From the NCBI GenBank assembly GCA_013176395.1, contig JABMLP010000007.1, positions 310,001-374,000 on the forward strand: DNA of 64,000 bases. The letters run 5' to 3'. The stretch's first letter is position 1. Each line of letters starts with the position of its first letter. The notes below the pieces were generated by a model, which was not told the origin of the DNA, ran no database searches, and saw nothing but the letters and a program-made list of their open reading frames with translations. This DNA comes from Venturia oleaginea. Lineage: Eukaryota > Ascomycota > Dothideomycetes > Venturiales > Venturiaceae. This document shows positions 21,498 through 30,942 of this stretch, one piece after another. Made by a program: the position numbers and the translations under genes.

Positions 21498-22392
21498 ATG
21501 TGAAGTCGAATCGGCAAGAGAACAATCGATACACAATCAATACCTTCCTTTCATTGAATCACTGAATCGATGGGTACACTTCACTCTCCTCGGTGGTTCA
21601 AAGATGCCTAAACATCAGCGCTGGCGAAAACGCAGTCGTTGATTCCAACGGAATATATTTAGTTACATCCTCCCATCCTCTCTATCTTTTATTAATCTTC
21701 ATGAAGAAAAAATGCTACAGATACAGATGATCATCCCATGGCTTACACGAAGCCTCAAAAACACATACATACATGCATGCAATGCTAACGACAACTTCGA
21801 AATCCGCCATCAAGTACTCAACAAGTAGAAAAGCCTCCTCTTGGACCTCACATAAAAATATGAATATTGTCGCTCATGCCCATAGGCGAAAGAAGCGCGC
21901 GTCTCAAATTCCAACCTGAATCCCGAAGAAGTAAGATGATGATAAGATACAAATTGTCCATATCCCTATACCATAGCCCCTTTATAAAGTCCTACGCACA
22001 ACGTCGAGGACGCATAAAGTTGAAAGCGCGCATCCAAAATGTTTCGAGAGAGATAAAGTAGTCGAAGAGAATTGCTCATGGGCAAGTACTCTCAGCGACG
22101 CTGACGTGGCAGTCCGGGTGATCTCACCGAAAATTCTATCCACTCGTAACTCACGGAATCTAACCATTCATACCTGAATTCGCCTGTTGTGGGGTGTTGT
22201 AGCAGACGATTCAATGCATGTGTTGGCTGTTCAGACGGGAAAGGCCATGAAAGCCATTGTGCTGGCGGAGCGGGCAGCTGAACTCCAGCAGGCTGAGGTA
22301 GCGCCGTGTTGAGGAACACTTGATTGTTTGGCAGCATCGGTGATTGTGCTCCTCCTCTGACTGATTGCGATCCTCCTATGGCTGGCAGAAGC
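21498..22392. other. intergenic between convergent TBCC and HPC2 genes
   Basis: No gene is recognised. It holds the 3' regions of two convergent genes. The part next to HPC2 (22302-22337) carries a second copy of the sequence that forms the HPC2 C-terminus. Confidence 0.5.
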
Positions 22393-22443
22393 CTAGCCGG
22401 CGGATGGGGCGCCGTATTGGGGGACACCTGGTTGTTTGGCAGC
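22302..22443 (-). repeat. imperfect direct duplication across the HPC2 stop codon
   Basis: The plus-strand segments 22302-22337 and 22408-22443 match at most positions and are offset by 106 bp (both end TTGTTTGGCAGC). The upstream copy encodes the HPC2 end (AAKQPGVPQYGAPSAG, stop). The other copy lies in the presumed 3' untranslated region and would read AAKQSSVPQHGATSA. Confidence 0.7.
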
Positions 22444-24176
22444 AAGGTTAGCAGCCATTTTTTCACGTTCCAGTTTCTCCTGCTCCATCATGGCGCGGTC
22501 AGCTTTCGTGACGCGAGGTTTACGAACTGTAGCTCCACCGCGTGAACCACGTCCGCCACCTCCGCCACGACCGCGTCCCGTTGCGTCGCCCCTGGCAGTA
22601 CCACCTCTTCCGCGGCCTCGGCCACGTTTGACGGTTCCATCAGCGCTGTTGAGAATTAGTGGCAATGCGTGAATGTGAGTGATAGGGGAACATACCGTTC
22701 AATTGTGACCTTCTCGGGTTCAGTGACCAAGGGACCAGAGTACACGAAGAAGCCATCCTTGGCCATCAAAGCGGACTCTTCCCAGGCCGTTTCGGTGTCA
22801 TCGATGAAGTCATCCCCACGATCATACTCCTCGGCTTTCTTCTTCCTCCGTTTCCGTCCATCAGTCGGTGCATTGGCAGAATCTTCTTCGTTTCCGCCCG
22901 TCTCGTTGTTGCTATCTGGTTCAGAGAGATCCAGTGACATGTCATCCACAGATCCGAGACCTGCCTCTTTCTCGAGAGCGTTACTAGCCGCTGCGAGAGC
23001 ACGTTTTCTCTCGTTGCGTGCGGCGAGACGTGGGTGCAAGGCAGCAAAGCCGTATTTGCGTTCAACCTCGCGAGCAAAGTTGATGGTGACATTGTTCTGG
23101 CCTACCAATGGAAAAGTGAGGAAGATGTTGGTGCCTGCATTGCCGTTCGTTGGCGTGGATCCAATGCTGCCTAGCGCGGTGGCGGATAGCAGACCACTGC
23201 CACTCGGCAATGGCAGCGGCTGCTCTTTCGCTCGTTTAGGCGCTGCTGGCGGGGTTGGCGCGTTTGATGCAGGGCCTGCACTGGAGGGTTGTTTCGCCTG
23301 CTTCACATCCGTGTCGATATCCATGGCTGTGGTGGATTGAATGCGGGCGGTACTGTTGGTGTTCAAATGAGGGGCGAGTGCAGAGTTCGGCGGTGCGCTG
23401 AATGGATTCTGATTCTGATGCTGAGGTTTCGTTGATGGAGGTAGAGGAGAGACAGGTGCGGACGTCACGGGGTTTGATGGCATCAGATGGGTTGAGTTGT
23501 GAATCTGCGTAGGCGAGGCGGACGGGTTGGACATGCGACTGCTCTGCTGGCCGGCCTGAACAGTGTCGCCTCGGATTGGGTCAAATATTCTGCCGCTGGA
23601 TGCGGGCCGTGGAGTATTGGGAGTACCAAGAGGGGCAACGTGGGCATTGGAAGGCAGCGTCGACCCGAGATGCACTTCACTCAACGGTCTCTGCTGCGGC
23701 ACTGGACTAGGCTGCGCGATTCGAGCCGGGTCTTGGCGATACACGTCGACGCCCTCAATGGGGCTCATGTTGCTAAAGAGCTTGGTCTGGACAGGTGCAG
23801 AGGTGGGAGCTTGCACGTCCGACAGTTTCTGTCGCTTTTTGCGTGGCTTCTCTGGTGCATTTGGATCCTTGGGCTTGGGCTTTGGACCAGGCTTCTTACG
23901 TTCTCGCACCGTGCCATCGGGGAGCACAACAGGGGCACGCGATCTCTTCTGCTTTTGATCTGTGCATGAGAGCGAGGATGGCGTCGATGTGGCGGGGGGA
24001 GGTACCAGGGGGTTATTTTTAGGCTGTGGTTGTGCACCAACACCAAAATTCAGACTATCGCGAGTGAGTTGGTGATTCGCCAAATCTGAGCGCGGCGGGC
24101 TCTGATCGCTGAGCACCGACGACGGGGGGGAAGAGAGCGGATCGTCGTTTGCCGACAGCCCTCCTGCATCCATCAT
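22393..24176 (-). CDS. HPC2: HIR histone chaperone complex subunit Hpc2/ubinuclein
   Basis: Subunit of the HIR complex, which deposits H3-H4 independently of replication and represses histone genes. Exons are 24176-22696 and 22645-22393, with a 50-nt GTATGT/CAACAG intron that falls within the codon of an Arg. About 577 residues. No ATG precedes 24176 in this frame; the product starts MMDAGGLSANDDP. The diagnostic Hpc2-related domain lies near residues 450-485: EEYDRGDDFIDDTETAWEE followed by KDGFFVYSGPLV. Before it are a basic lysine/proline patch (RKKPGPKPKPKDPNAPEKPR), likely DNA- or nuclear-import-related, and a long disordered Ser/Pro/Gln region. After it comes a short RGG-type glycine-arginine tract encoded by exon 2. 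A divergent 1.37-kb spacer separates it from RPAP1. Confidence 0.9.
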
Positions 24177-25546
24177 CAACAACAATTCTGGACCATGAAA
24201 TTAAATGGGATCCTGCGAAACGACCAGTGTTTAACAGCAGCAGCGATGGGCCCTGTCCGAGGATTCAATTACTGAGCTCGTATGATTTGCAGGACCGAGA
24301 TGCGTTTGGCTTGTGGGTTGGCAGTGGTGTCTGCGGCAGCACTGCTTTCCAAACACCAGCGGCGAAGAAGCCGACCGAGAACAGCAGATGCACTACAAAA
24401 TGCGAACTGAGCAGTCGGCGGGCTGTGGTCAAATGCCCAACTGCTGGGTACGAACCGAGGACAGATGCGGCGACGATATGGTGATGATTCTGGGGAATTC
24501 CGGGTATTGCAGACGATGGAATTGGATGAATCAAGGTTTCTGCGTGGATGGTAAAAGGTGAGGAAAAGAGCGAGAATGGATCAGTCGCGAATAGGCGGGT
24601 GCTGTCGATATATCAGGAATTGGGGAACATCAGCAGGCGCGGCGCAACGAGAAAGATTGCTCCTCAGAAATCTGGGGGGGTCAGTGCAGCCAGCATTCAA
24701 AGAGACCTAAAACGCAGTTTCTTTGGCTCTCGGCAAAGAAGCACGAAAGCTTGCCTGGGGGAGGGAGGCTGATCCATACACGTACCTGATCTGAGGCGAG
24801 CCGATCTGGCTATAGGAACGCCGGCCGACTTGCTGGCCGGATGTGACGCTGCGGTGATTGATATCTGATGGCAGCATCTATGCTATCAAACACTCGCAGC
24901 TCGCAGCTCGCAGCTCGCAGCAATCCTTCACTTGCTCTTTCCTTTGAACTGTTCGTCCCTTCGGCGATATCTCGTCCACGAAGATCCCGAGCCATATCAG
25001 CCACAGTAGCATGGAGTTTCAGCAATTCCCTGAGACACATGAACATTAACATTCGGCTGTCGCGTCAACGAACACGGTAATCCTTTCGGACCCCACCTGC
25101 TTACTCCAAAACGCCAGATCAAGGCGAGAAGGAAGCCGACTTTGACGCTTCCGTGATCCATTCAGACTGTCAGTCAATGTTTCAGATTATACGATTACGA
25201 TTCGGCGAGCCTAGGTCGATGGTCGATCTAGTGGCAGCACGTTGCCCAGATTAGCCTGCCAGATCCCCTTACTACTACGTCCTTGACAGGCACAGGCTTG
25301 AGAAACATCCAGCCGTGGTTTCATTGGTCTCCTACGGACCATACGTTCGCATGACACGCAAATACCGTACCAAGTGGCTGCATCTAGCGACTTCTGCCCA
25401 AAACACAACTTTCTCGCTCTCTGTTGGTAGAGCGACGTTCACCAGCCACAACTCACACGTGACAGCCGCAACTCCACATATTTCTTCTAGAACAATTCCA
25501 GTTGCAATCTATCTCTCACTCATCAACAAAACAAAACACACTGATA
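24177..25546. other. divergent promoter region HPC2 / RPAP1
   Basis: 1.37 kb without a recognisable gene. It contains four tandem CTCGCAG units at 24893-24920. Pyrimidine- and CA-rich sequence precedes the RPAP1 start, as is usual for fungal leaders. Confidence 0.6.
24893..24920. repeat. CTCGCAG x4 tandem repeat
   Basis: Four perfect 7-bp copies in the HPC2/RPAP1 intergenic region. A regulatory role is possible but nothing shows it. Confidence 0.95.
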
Positions 25547-26872
25547 ATGTCAACATTACGGGGCGAACGTTTCGAAATCGACCTGGATGATGATGGAGTC
25601 GCGCCGCGGATGCAGCATGTCAACTCTGGCTCCAATTTCATCGCCGATGTGCTGGAGCGGGAAACGACGACCGTAAAGCCGCCAACTTTGAAGAGCGGCG
25701 TGACCGGATTTCCGGCGCACAAGAAACGGACTGGAACATCGCGGTTCAAGCAGAACAGAAGTGAGCAAAAAGCCGATGAGAATGTCAGGCCGCCTCGTGA
25801 TGTTGCACCGCCTCCAGGCACAAGTCTGCTTTCGCGAGATCCGGGTGCGGGAGAGGAGCAATGGCAGATTGACGAAGAGAATCGGAAAACTATCGCACAG
25901 ATGTCGCCGGCTGAAATCGAGCAAGAGCGTCAAGAACTATTCTCGGGGTTGAGTCCTGCGCTGCTAGACAAATTACTCAAACGAGCAAATATTGATGACG
26001 AACCCAGTCGGCCTTCGAAAATCGAGAGAAAACCGGAGGCAGTCAAAGAAAGACCACCAAAGGTTAAACGGAAAGTATCATTTGTATTGCCAGACACAGC
26101 ACCAGAAGAAGAACGACAAAGTCCAACAGCAAAACGGCACAGCATATCAGACAGTCCGAACATACCATCAGAAACACCCAAACTCCCACCAATATCCGAT
26201 CTCGAACTCCCACCACAAACCCTCCCAGATCCCGCCTCAATAAATGACGGCGGCTCTGTCCACTTCCCCGTGGCCCCAGCACCAGACCTCGACCCAAACT
26301 CCGACTCGTTCCTCGAAGACCTACACACAAAATATTTCCCCAACCTATCTCACGACCCCTCAAAACTATCCTGGATGTCCAAAGCCACCGAAGACGAAAA
26401 CGCTTCCTACGCTCCCTCACAGCAAGATCTCGTCCCCGCAGATCTACGCTTCGATTTTAAGGGTGCCTTAATCCCACCCTCATTATCAAATACCCTCCCC
26501 ACAGATCTAGGCCTCCATCACCACGGCCTCGCACCCTCCGCAGCAGGTTACACCATCCCTGAACTCGCCCTCCTGGCGCGATCGACGTATCCGGCGCAGA
26601 GGTGTATCGCGTTCCAGACGTTGGGGAGGATATTGTATAGATTGGGGATTGGCGAGTTTGGGGATGAGGGGAATCTAGGTGTTCAGGGGGTGGTGGGGGA
26701 GAAAGCGGTGTTGGCTAGGGGACTTTGGAATGCGGTTGAGGAGGGCAAGGTTGTCGATTTGATGACGGAGGAGAGTAAGAGGGAGAGGGGGCATATGAGT
26801 AGTATCGCCATGGCGCAGGAGGCTGTTTGGAACTGGAGGAGGGGTGGTGGGAGGAGGAGGAGGGCTGTTTGA
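25547..26872 (+). CDS. RBA50: RNA polymerase II-associated protein 1 (Rba50-like)
   Basis: Factor needed for cytoplasmic assembly and nuclear import of RNA polymerase II; binds the Rpb3 subassembly in yeast. Intronless, 441 residues. I chose ATG 25547 (MSTLRGERFEIDLDDDG); an in-frame ATG 15 codons earlier (25502) is possible but extends a non-conserved leader. The RPAP1 N-domain is seen in two blocks: FIADVLERE with GFPAHKKR (about 28-70), and MSPAEIEQERQELFSGLSPA with LLDKLLKRA (about 125-155). A disordered proline-rich linker follows. The RPAP1 C-domain (about 308-380) has LRFDFKGALIPP, LGLHHHG and AGYTIPELALLARST. The short fungal form lacks the large C-terminal extension of animal RPAP1. 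The linker (26,140-26,560) is markedly C/A-rich on the plus strand, and the last 300 nt are G-rich. Confidence 0.9.
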   Translation: MSTLRGERFEIDLDDDGVAPRMQHVNSGSNFIADVLERETTTVKPPTLKSGVTGFPAHKKRTGTSRFKQNRSEQKADENVRPPRDVAPPPGTSLLSRDPGAGEEQWQIDEENRKTIAQMSPAEIEQERQELFSGLSPALLDKLLKRANIDDEPSRPSKIERKPEAVKERPPKVKRKVSFVLPDTAPEEERQSPTAKRHSISDSPNIPSETPKLPPISDLELPPQTLPDPASINDGGSVHFPVAPAPDLDPNSDSFLEDLHTKYFPNLSHDPSKLSWMSKATEDENASYAPSQQDLVPADLRFDFKGALIPPSLSNTLPTDLGLHHHGLAPSAAGYTIPELALLARSTYPAQRCIAFQTLGRILYRLGIGEFGDEGNLGVQGVVGEKAVLARGLWNAVEEGKVVDLMTEESKRERGHMSSIAMAQEAVWNWRRGGGRRRRAV

Positions 26873-27750
26873 TTCTTTGGATTGAGATGAGGGAATTCTA
26901 CAGTTGAAGATGTTGATTCTACAATTCAACAGAAATGAATTCGGTGTGAGCGTGTATGTAGATTGCTGTTGAAATCTGTACTCGCAAGGCTGAGCATGTA
27001 TTCTGCTCCCATGAATAAACTAAGTAGAGGGCAATATTGAAAACTTGGAAATGAACCATGTCAACACATTGAATAACTTCCAGATATATCCCTTTAATCC
27101 ACTTCCTCCCATTATATAAAGATCTCCTTCACATTACACATAAACTTCCACTCTCGCAACCCTCAAAAAAAAAAGATTCAAGACAAAGTCCCCGAGAAAA
27201 CATTGGATTTTACTCTCTCGTTCACAGCAGGTACATACACTGACTTCTTTACTACTTATGACAACTACATATCAACCATGGCATTCGCACTCTGGTAACC
27301 ATGTATTTCAGAGTTCCGAGTAAAAACATTCTGTCGAAGAAACTTGATCAATACTTGCATGTAATTTCTGTTACAACGTGGAAAAGGTCGATAATGGAAG
27401 CGTAAAGGATATAAATATGGATAGCCAAAGCCAGGCGGACATATTGCAGAGCATAAGAAATAAAAAGATCGTCAGACGCGTAACAAGTAGCAAAGATGAA
27501 AACACGGGGTATCAAAACCGCGATTGCCTGCAATTGCTACTATCTCGCTCACGCACGCACGCACGCACGCACGCACAAAAGATACTGATACAGATACATT
27601 TCGCACAAAATCGCCCAAATGAATCGATTGCCATGATGCTATATCCTCTCCCTTCTCTCCATAAACCCGTGCCTCCTTCTTTACTCCTCAAAATATGCCG
27701 GTATCCTTTTGATTCCTATCCGCAAAGTATGTATGTATAACATGCCCTCC
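26873..27750. other. intergenic between convergent genes
   Basis: AT-rich 3' regions of RPAP1 and the small mitochondrial protein gene. Contains an ACGC microsatellite at 27551-27576. No gene recognised. Confidence 0.6.
27551..27576. repeat. (ACGC)n microsatellite
   Basis: Six and a half tandem ACGC units in intergenic DNA. Confidence 0.95.
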
Positions 27751-28444
27751 TCACTTCTTCTTGCTATCGACCTTCTCTTCCAGTACGCGGACGTAACCTT
27801 CTATTCTCTGGACGGTGGCTTGGAGGTGCTGTACAAAGTCCAAATTAGCATCTTCCCATCACATTACTTTTGCAGAAAGAGGGGATGGAGTTTGGAGGGA
27901 GGGAGGGGAGAAACATACGTAGATGTCTTCAGTCAACAATTCGTTGCTGACCCTGTATTCTTGCAAGACGTAGAAGTACATGCCACTGGCCGCGAGAACG
28001 GATCCGCTCAGGAAACCGAGGAGTCTGTTTTGATGTGTTAGCTGTGCCCTTTACTATACGTGAGAGTTATCTCCATTGTCCATGGTCTTTTCTTCCACTT
28101 CTCCTCATATTTCCTCCTCATCCTCATCCTTCTCCTACTCCCCTCCCTATCCTCTCCCCTCATCCTCCCCTCTCCAATCCCCTCCTCATATTCCTCCCCT
28201 CCCCTCTCCATACTCCCCCCTCCCCTCACCACCCATAAACCCGCCAAAACCAAAACCACAAAAAAAAAGACACAACTCACCCTCCCCGAAAAGCCCCAAC
28301 AGGCCTCCTAACAGGCAACACCGCAGCCTCCCCCGCAAACCTCCCACCCGTCTGACTAAAAGCCCTCTGAGCCCCGGATATAGATTGTAACGGTGCGATC
28401 CTGAACGGAACGAGGGTTGCGCGAGTGAGGAGGCGGGAAGCCAT
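27751..28444 (-). CDS. small mitochondrial single-pass membrane protein, function unknown
   Basis: 115 residues from exons 28444-28281, 28024-27919 and 27828-27751, with introns of 256 and 90 nt; all phases agree. The N-terminus is a typical mitochondrial presequence: no acidic residue for the first 40 positions, many Arg, and a plausible cleavage motif (MASRLLTRATLVPFRIA, then AQRAFSQTGGRFAGE). One membrane segment follows (LLGFLSGSVLAASGMYFYVL). The tail is short and helical (EYRVSNELLTEDIYHLQATV then QRIEGYVRVLEEKV, ending KKK), probably a coiled coil. This layout suits an inner-membrane protein with its C-terminal helix in the intermembrane space or matrix. I cannot name the family, though it looks conserved in fungi. 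The first intron is unusually long and extremely G-rich on the sense strand. Confidence 0.8.
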
Positions 28445-29037
28445 TGTTTTCTCAGCTTAGTTCCGTCGATCGTCGAGGAAGCGTGTGTATTTGTCGGTTT
28501 GCGTATGGTTTGCAAGTGGTTGATTTGTTTGGATGTGCTGTGGAGGGTGGAGTTGTGCTGCAAAGGTGGAATGGAGCACTTGTGTTGTTTGTTGCACGTT
28601 GTGTTTTGGAGAGCTCGGAGCTTTGCGATGAGCGTGACGATGAGCGTGACGCATTTATTCTAAGATACATCACGCGCGACGGGAATAATCGACTCGAGCA
28701 ATGCTTCAAGCAACAAGGTGAAATGGAAATCAATTATTCTCAATATTCGACTTGATCAATCACATGGTTTTCCCAAGCCACAGGCGAGTCTTCCATCCGC
28801 TGAAAGAGGAGTAAGCAGCAAAAGAACCGATTCAAAATCTTCTATATATTCCATCCCTCCCTCATATTTATATGCCATACTTGGCTAATAGCCAGGAAAT
28901 CTTCTACTTCAATCACTGAATACTAAACGATTTATCCAAAGCCAGAGCACAAGCACAGCATATCCAAGTCCCAGTGCAAAATATGCCCAAAATATACACA
29001 TTGCAAAAAAGTCATCACGCATCCGCCCAGTCAAACC
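28445..29037. other. intergenic, nothing recognised
   Basis: Upstream region of the small mitochondrial protein gene and 3' region of the ANT1 gene, both on the minus strand. No repeat or RNA gene seen. Confidence 0.5.
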
Positions 29038-30210
29038 CTACTTGAGCAACACAGGCGCAGCCTTGCCAGCCTTCTCTGCTGCGCGATTCGCAAGCTTCTG
29101 GAGCTTTTCGGTGCGCATTTGTCGGAAGGCTCGGAAGAGGCCGATGAAGAGTAACTCGACTCTGCCATGCAAATTAGTAGCTGTATGTCAGGGATGAAAA
29201 AGGCCTGATCATACCTTTCTTTCGTCATCATGAGAAGACCCTGAACGATGATTCCCTTTGATATTTGCGGCGCAATGCCCTTGAACAGTCCTAGCCATCC
29301 CTCGTGCTCAACAATGAAGGCCATGACCTCGCCAAAGGTCTTGAAGGGGACACCATTTCGTGCTGGTGGCGGCCTCGACTGTAGACCGACCTTCGCAACG
29401 ATCAATGGCTGTGTGGCAATAGTGGCTAACGACTTCGACATGGCACCGAGAACTATGTATGTATTAGTATTACCTTCGGGAAGAAATATCGAGACACTTA
29501 CGGAATGATTCCCAAGGCCTTAGAACCTTCTTATCCTGGAACATAATCACACGTAACCTCTGGTATGCACCGTATGTGATTGAAGGATTCACCACAAGTA
29601 CCAGACTCGCTTTTAATCCTCTCCAAAGTCCAGTCCAGCCGTCCTCGCTGTTGATCACATCCTTTGCGGTTTGGTACATACCCTGTCGCTCACTCTTCGG
29701 CATTGTCTGTTGCCTCGTCGTTACGACGGCAATTGGGATTGTGAATAATTGCGCGAGGGCTCCTGACACGGCACCCAAGGAGAGCTCGACAGCAGTTCCT
29801 GGAGAGCCAGCCGTTTTCTGGTTCGCGAGGTATATAGTTCGAACAACAGTGTACCAGTAGAAGTATGCAAAATTAGTCGAGGCCACGCCAATCAAGCTGC
29901 CTGCCAGACCAGCGTATAGACCGGCGAATCCCTCGTCGGCATGGATCTTCGTTATCGCGTCCCAGGTGCCTTCGTAGTGTACGTTGTCGCTCGATAGAGC
30001 AAGGGCGTCGGTCTTGGGCGACTTCTTAATCTGAACTTGCAGCTTGGTTTTAACACTGTTGTTTTTCGTCAGTCCTGGATCTGATCAACCGAGTACTCTT
30101 ACTCACATGTCCAATGGATAGACCAGCAGATTTGCCATGACAGCACCAGCGGCGCCAGCTACAGCGAACCCCCATGGCGGCAAAGGAGCCTCTTTCGATT
30201 GCACAGGCAT
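29038..30210 (-). CDS. ANT1: peroxisomal adenine nucleotide carrier (Ant1/PMP47-like)
   Basis: Mitochondrial-carrier-family protein that exchanges ATP for AMP across the peroxisomal membrane and so supports fatty acid activation. Exons are 30210-30107, 30055-29502, 29452-29215 and 29161-29038, with introns of 51, 49 and 53 nt, giving 339 residues. Three homologous repeats of about 100 residues are visible. The first has the canonical signature PLDIVKTKLQ (about 33-42). The second is changed to PIAVVTTRQQT and the third to PLIVAKVGLQ, as in the Ant1/PMP47 branch. Other carrier landmarks are GFAGLYAGLAGSLIGVASTN, GWTGLWRGLKASLVLVVNPS and GWLGLFKGIAPQISKGI. The basic C-terminus ends GKAAPVLLK without an SKL signal, which membrane carriers do not need. 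Divergent from palB (732 bp apart). Confidence 0.88.
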
Positions 30211-30600
30211 CGTATATTCGAGTCAAGGCGGTGGATTGGAAAAAAGTTGAAGGCGCGGGGGTAGTAGCACGCTCTTCAACTGGCAGTATGACGACAGAAG
30301 GTCGAAGGGAAGGAGGGAAGTTGATGGTGTTGTGTTCAAAGAGGCATATCAGATCAATGGGTTTGGACAAGGTGACTTTTCAGGAATCTTGCAGGTGCTA
30401 TAATCTGTATCTGCACCTGGACCTCTCGCCGGCATCTCATTGTTGCTTGATTGAAGCCGAGGTCCAAGGGTCCACTGCTCGGAAAGGGCAGCCACGGCAG
30501 TGGTTATCGATAAGGCTGTGGCTGCTGCTGTCAAATGTTAACCGAGACCGAGCATAGACTCGCTGAGTGGAATCGAATCTCGAGCTTCTTCAATTACGGC

Positions 30601-30630
30601 CTGAGAGCCTGAGAGCCTGAGAGCCTGAGA
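30601..30630. repeat. CTGAGAGC tandem repeat
   Basis: Three and a half copies of an 8-bp unit in the ANT1/palB divergent spacer. Confidence 0.9.
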
Positions 30631-30942
30631 AGTCTAGGAGAGATGCACCTTCCAAGATGGTGGCTTGGCATCATCGTCCTGGTCTTCGAACCATGGATCA
30701 CTCTCGTCCCATCTACACTCCCACGCTTCCAAGTCTGGGAATTTCCAATCTACGGGATTGTGGCCATGTGAAGTCGCTTCAGTCGGGCATCAGTAGAATG
30801 CCCCCAACGAATCGAACAACAACAAAAACTGGACGTCGCAGTGCTTGACCTCTCTTTTCCTTCAAATTCTTCTTCCTTTTCCAGCTCGCCGCACACACCT
30901 CATCGATGGCATCGTAATACCAACAAAGCACAGTTACGCACC

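Noticed and set aside
22669..23340. Long plus-strand open frame of 223 codons
   Set aside because: It is antisense to the HPC2 coding exon, with Ser/Ala-rich composition expected from the complementary strand of a GC-biased gene.
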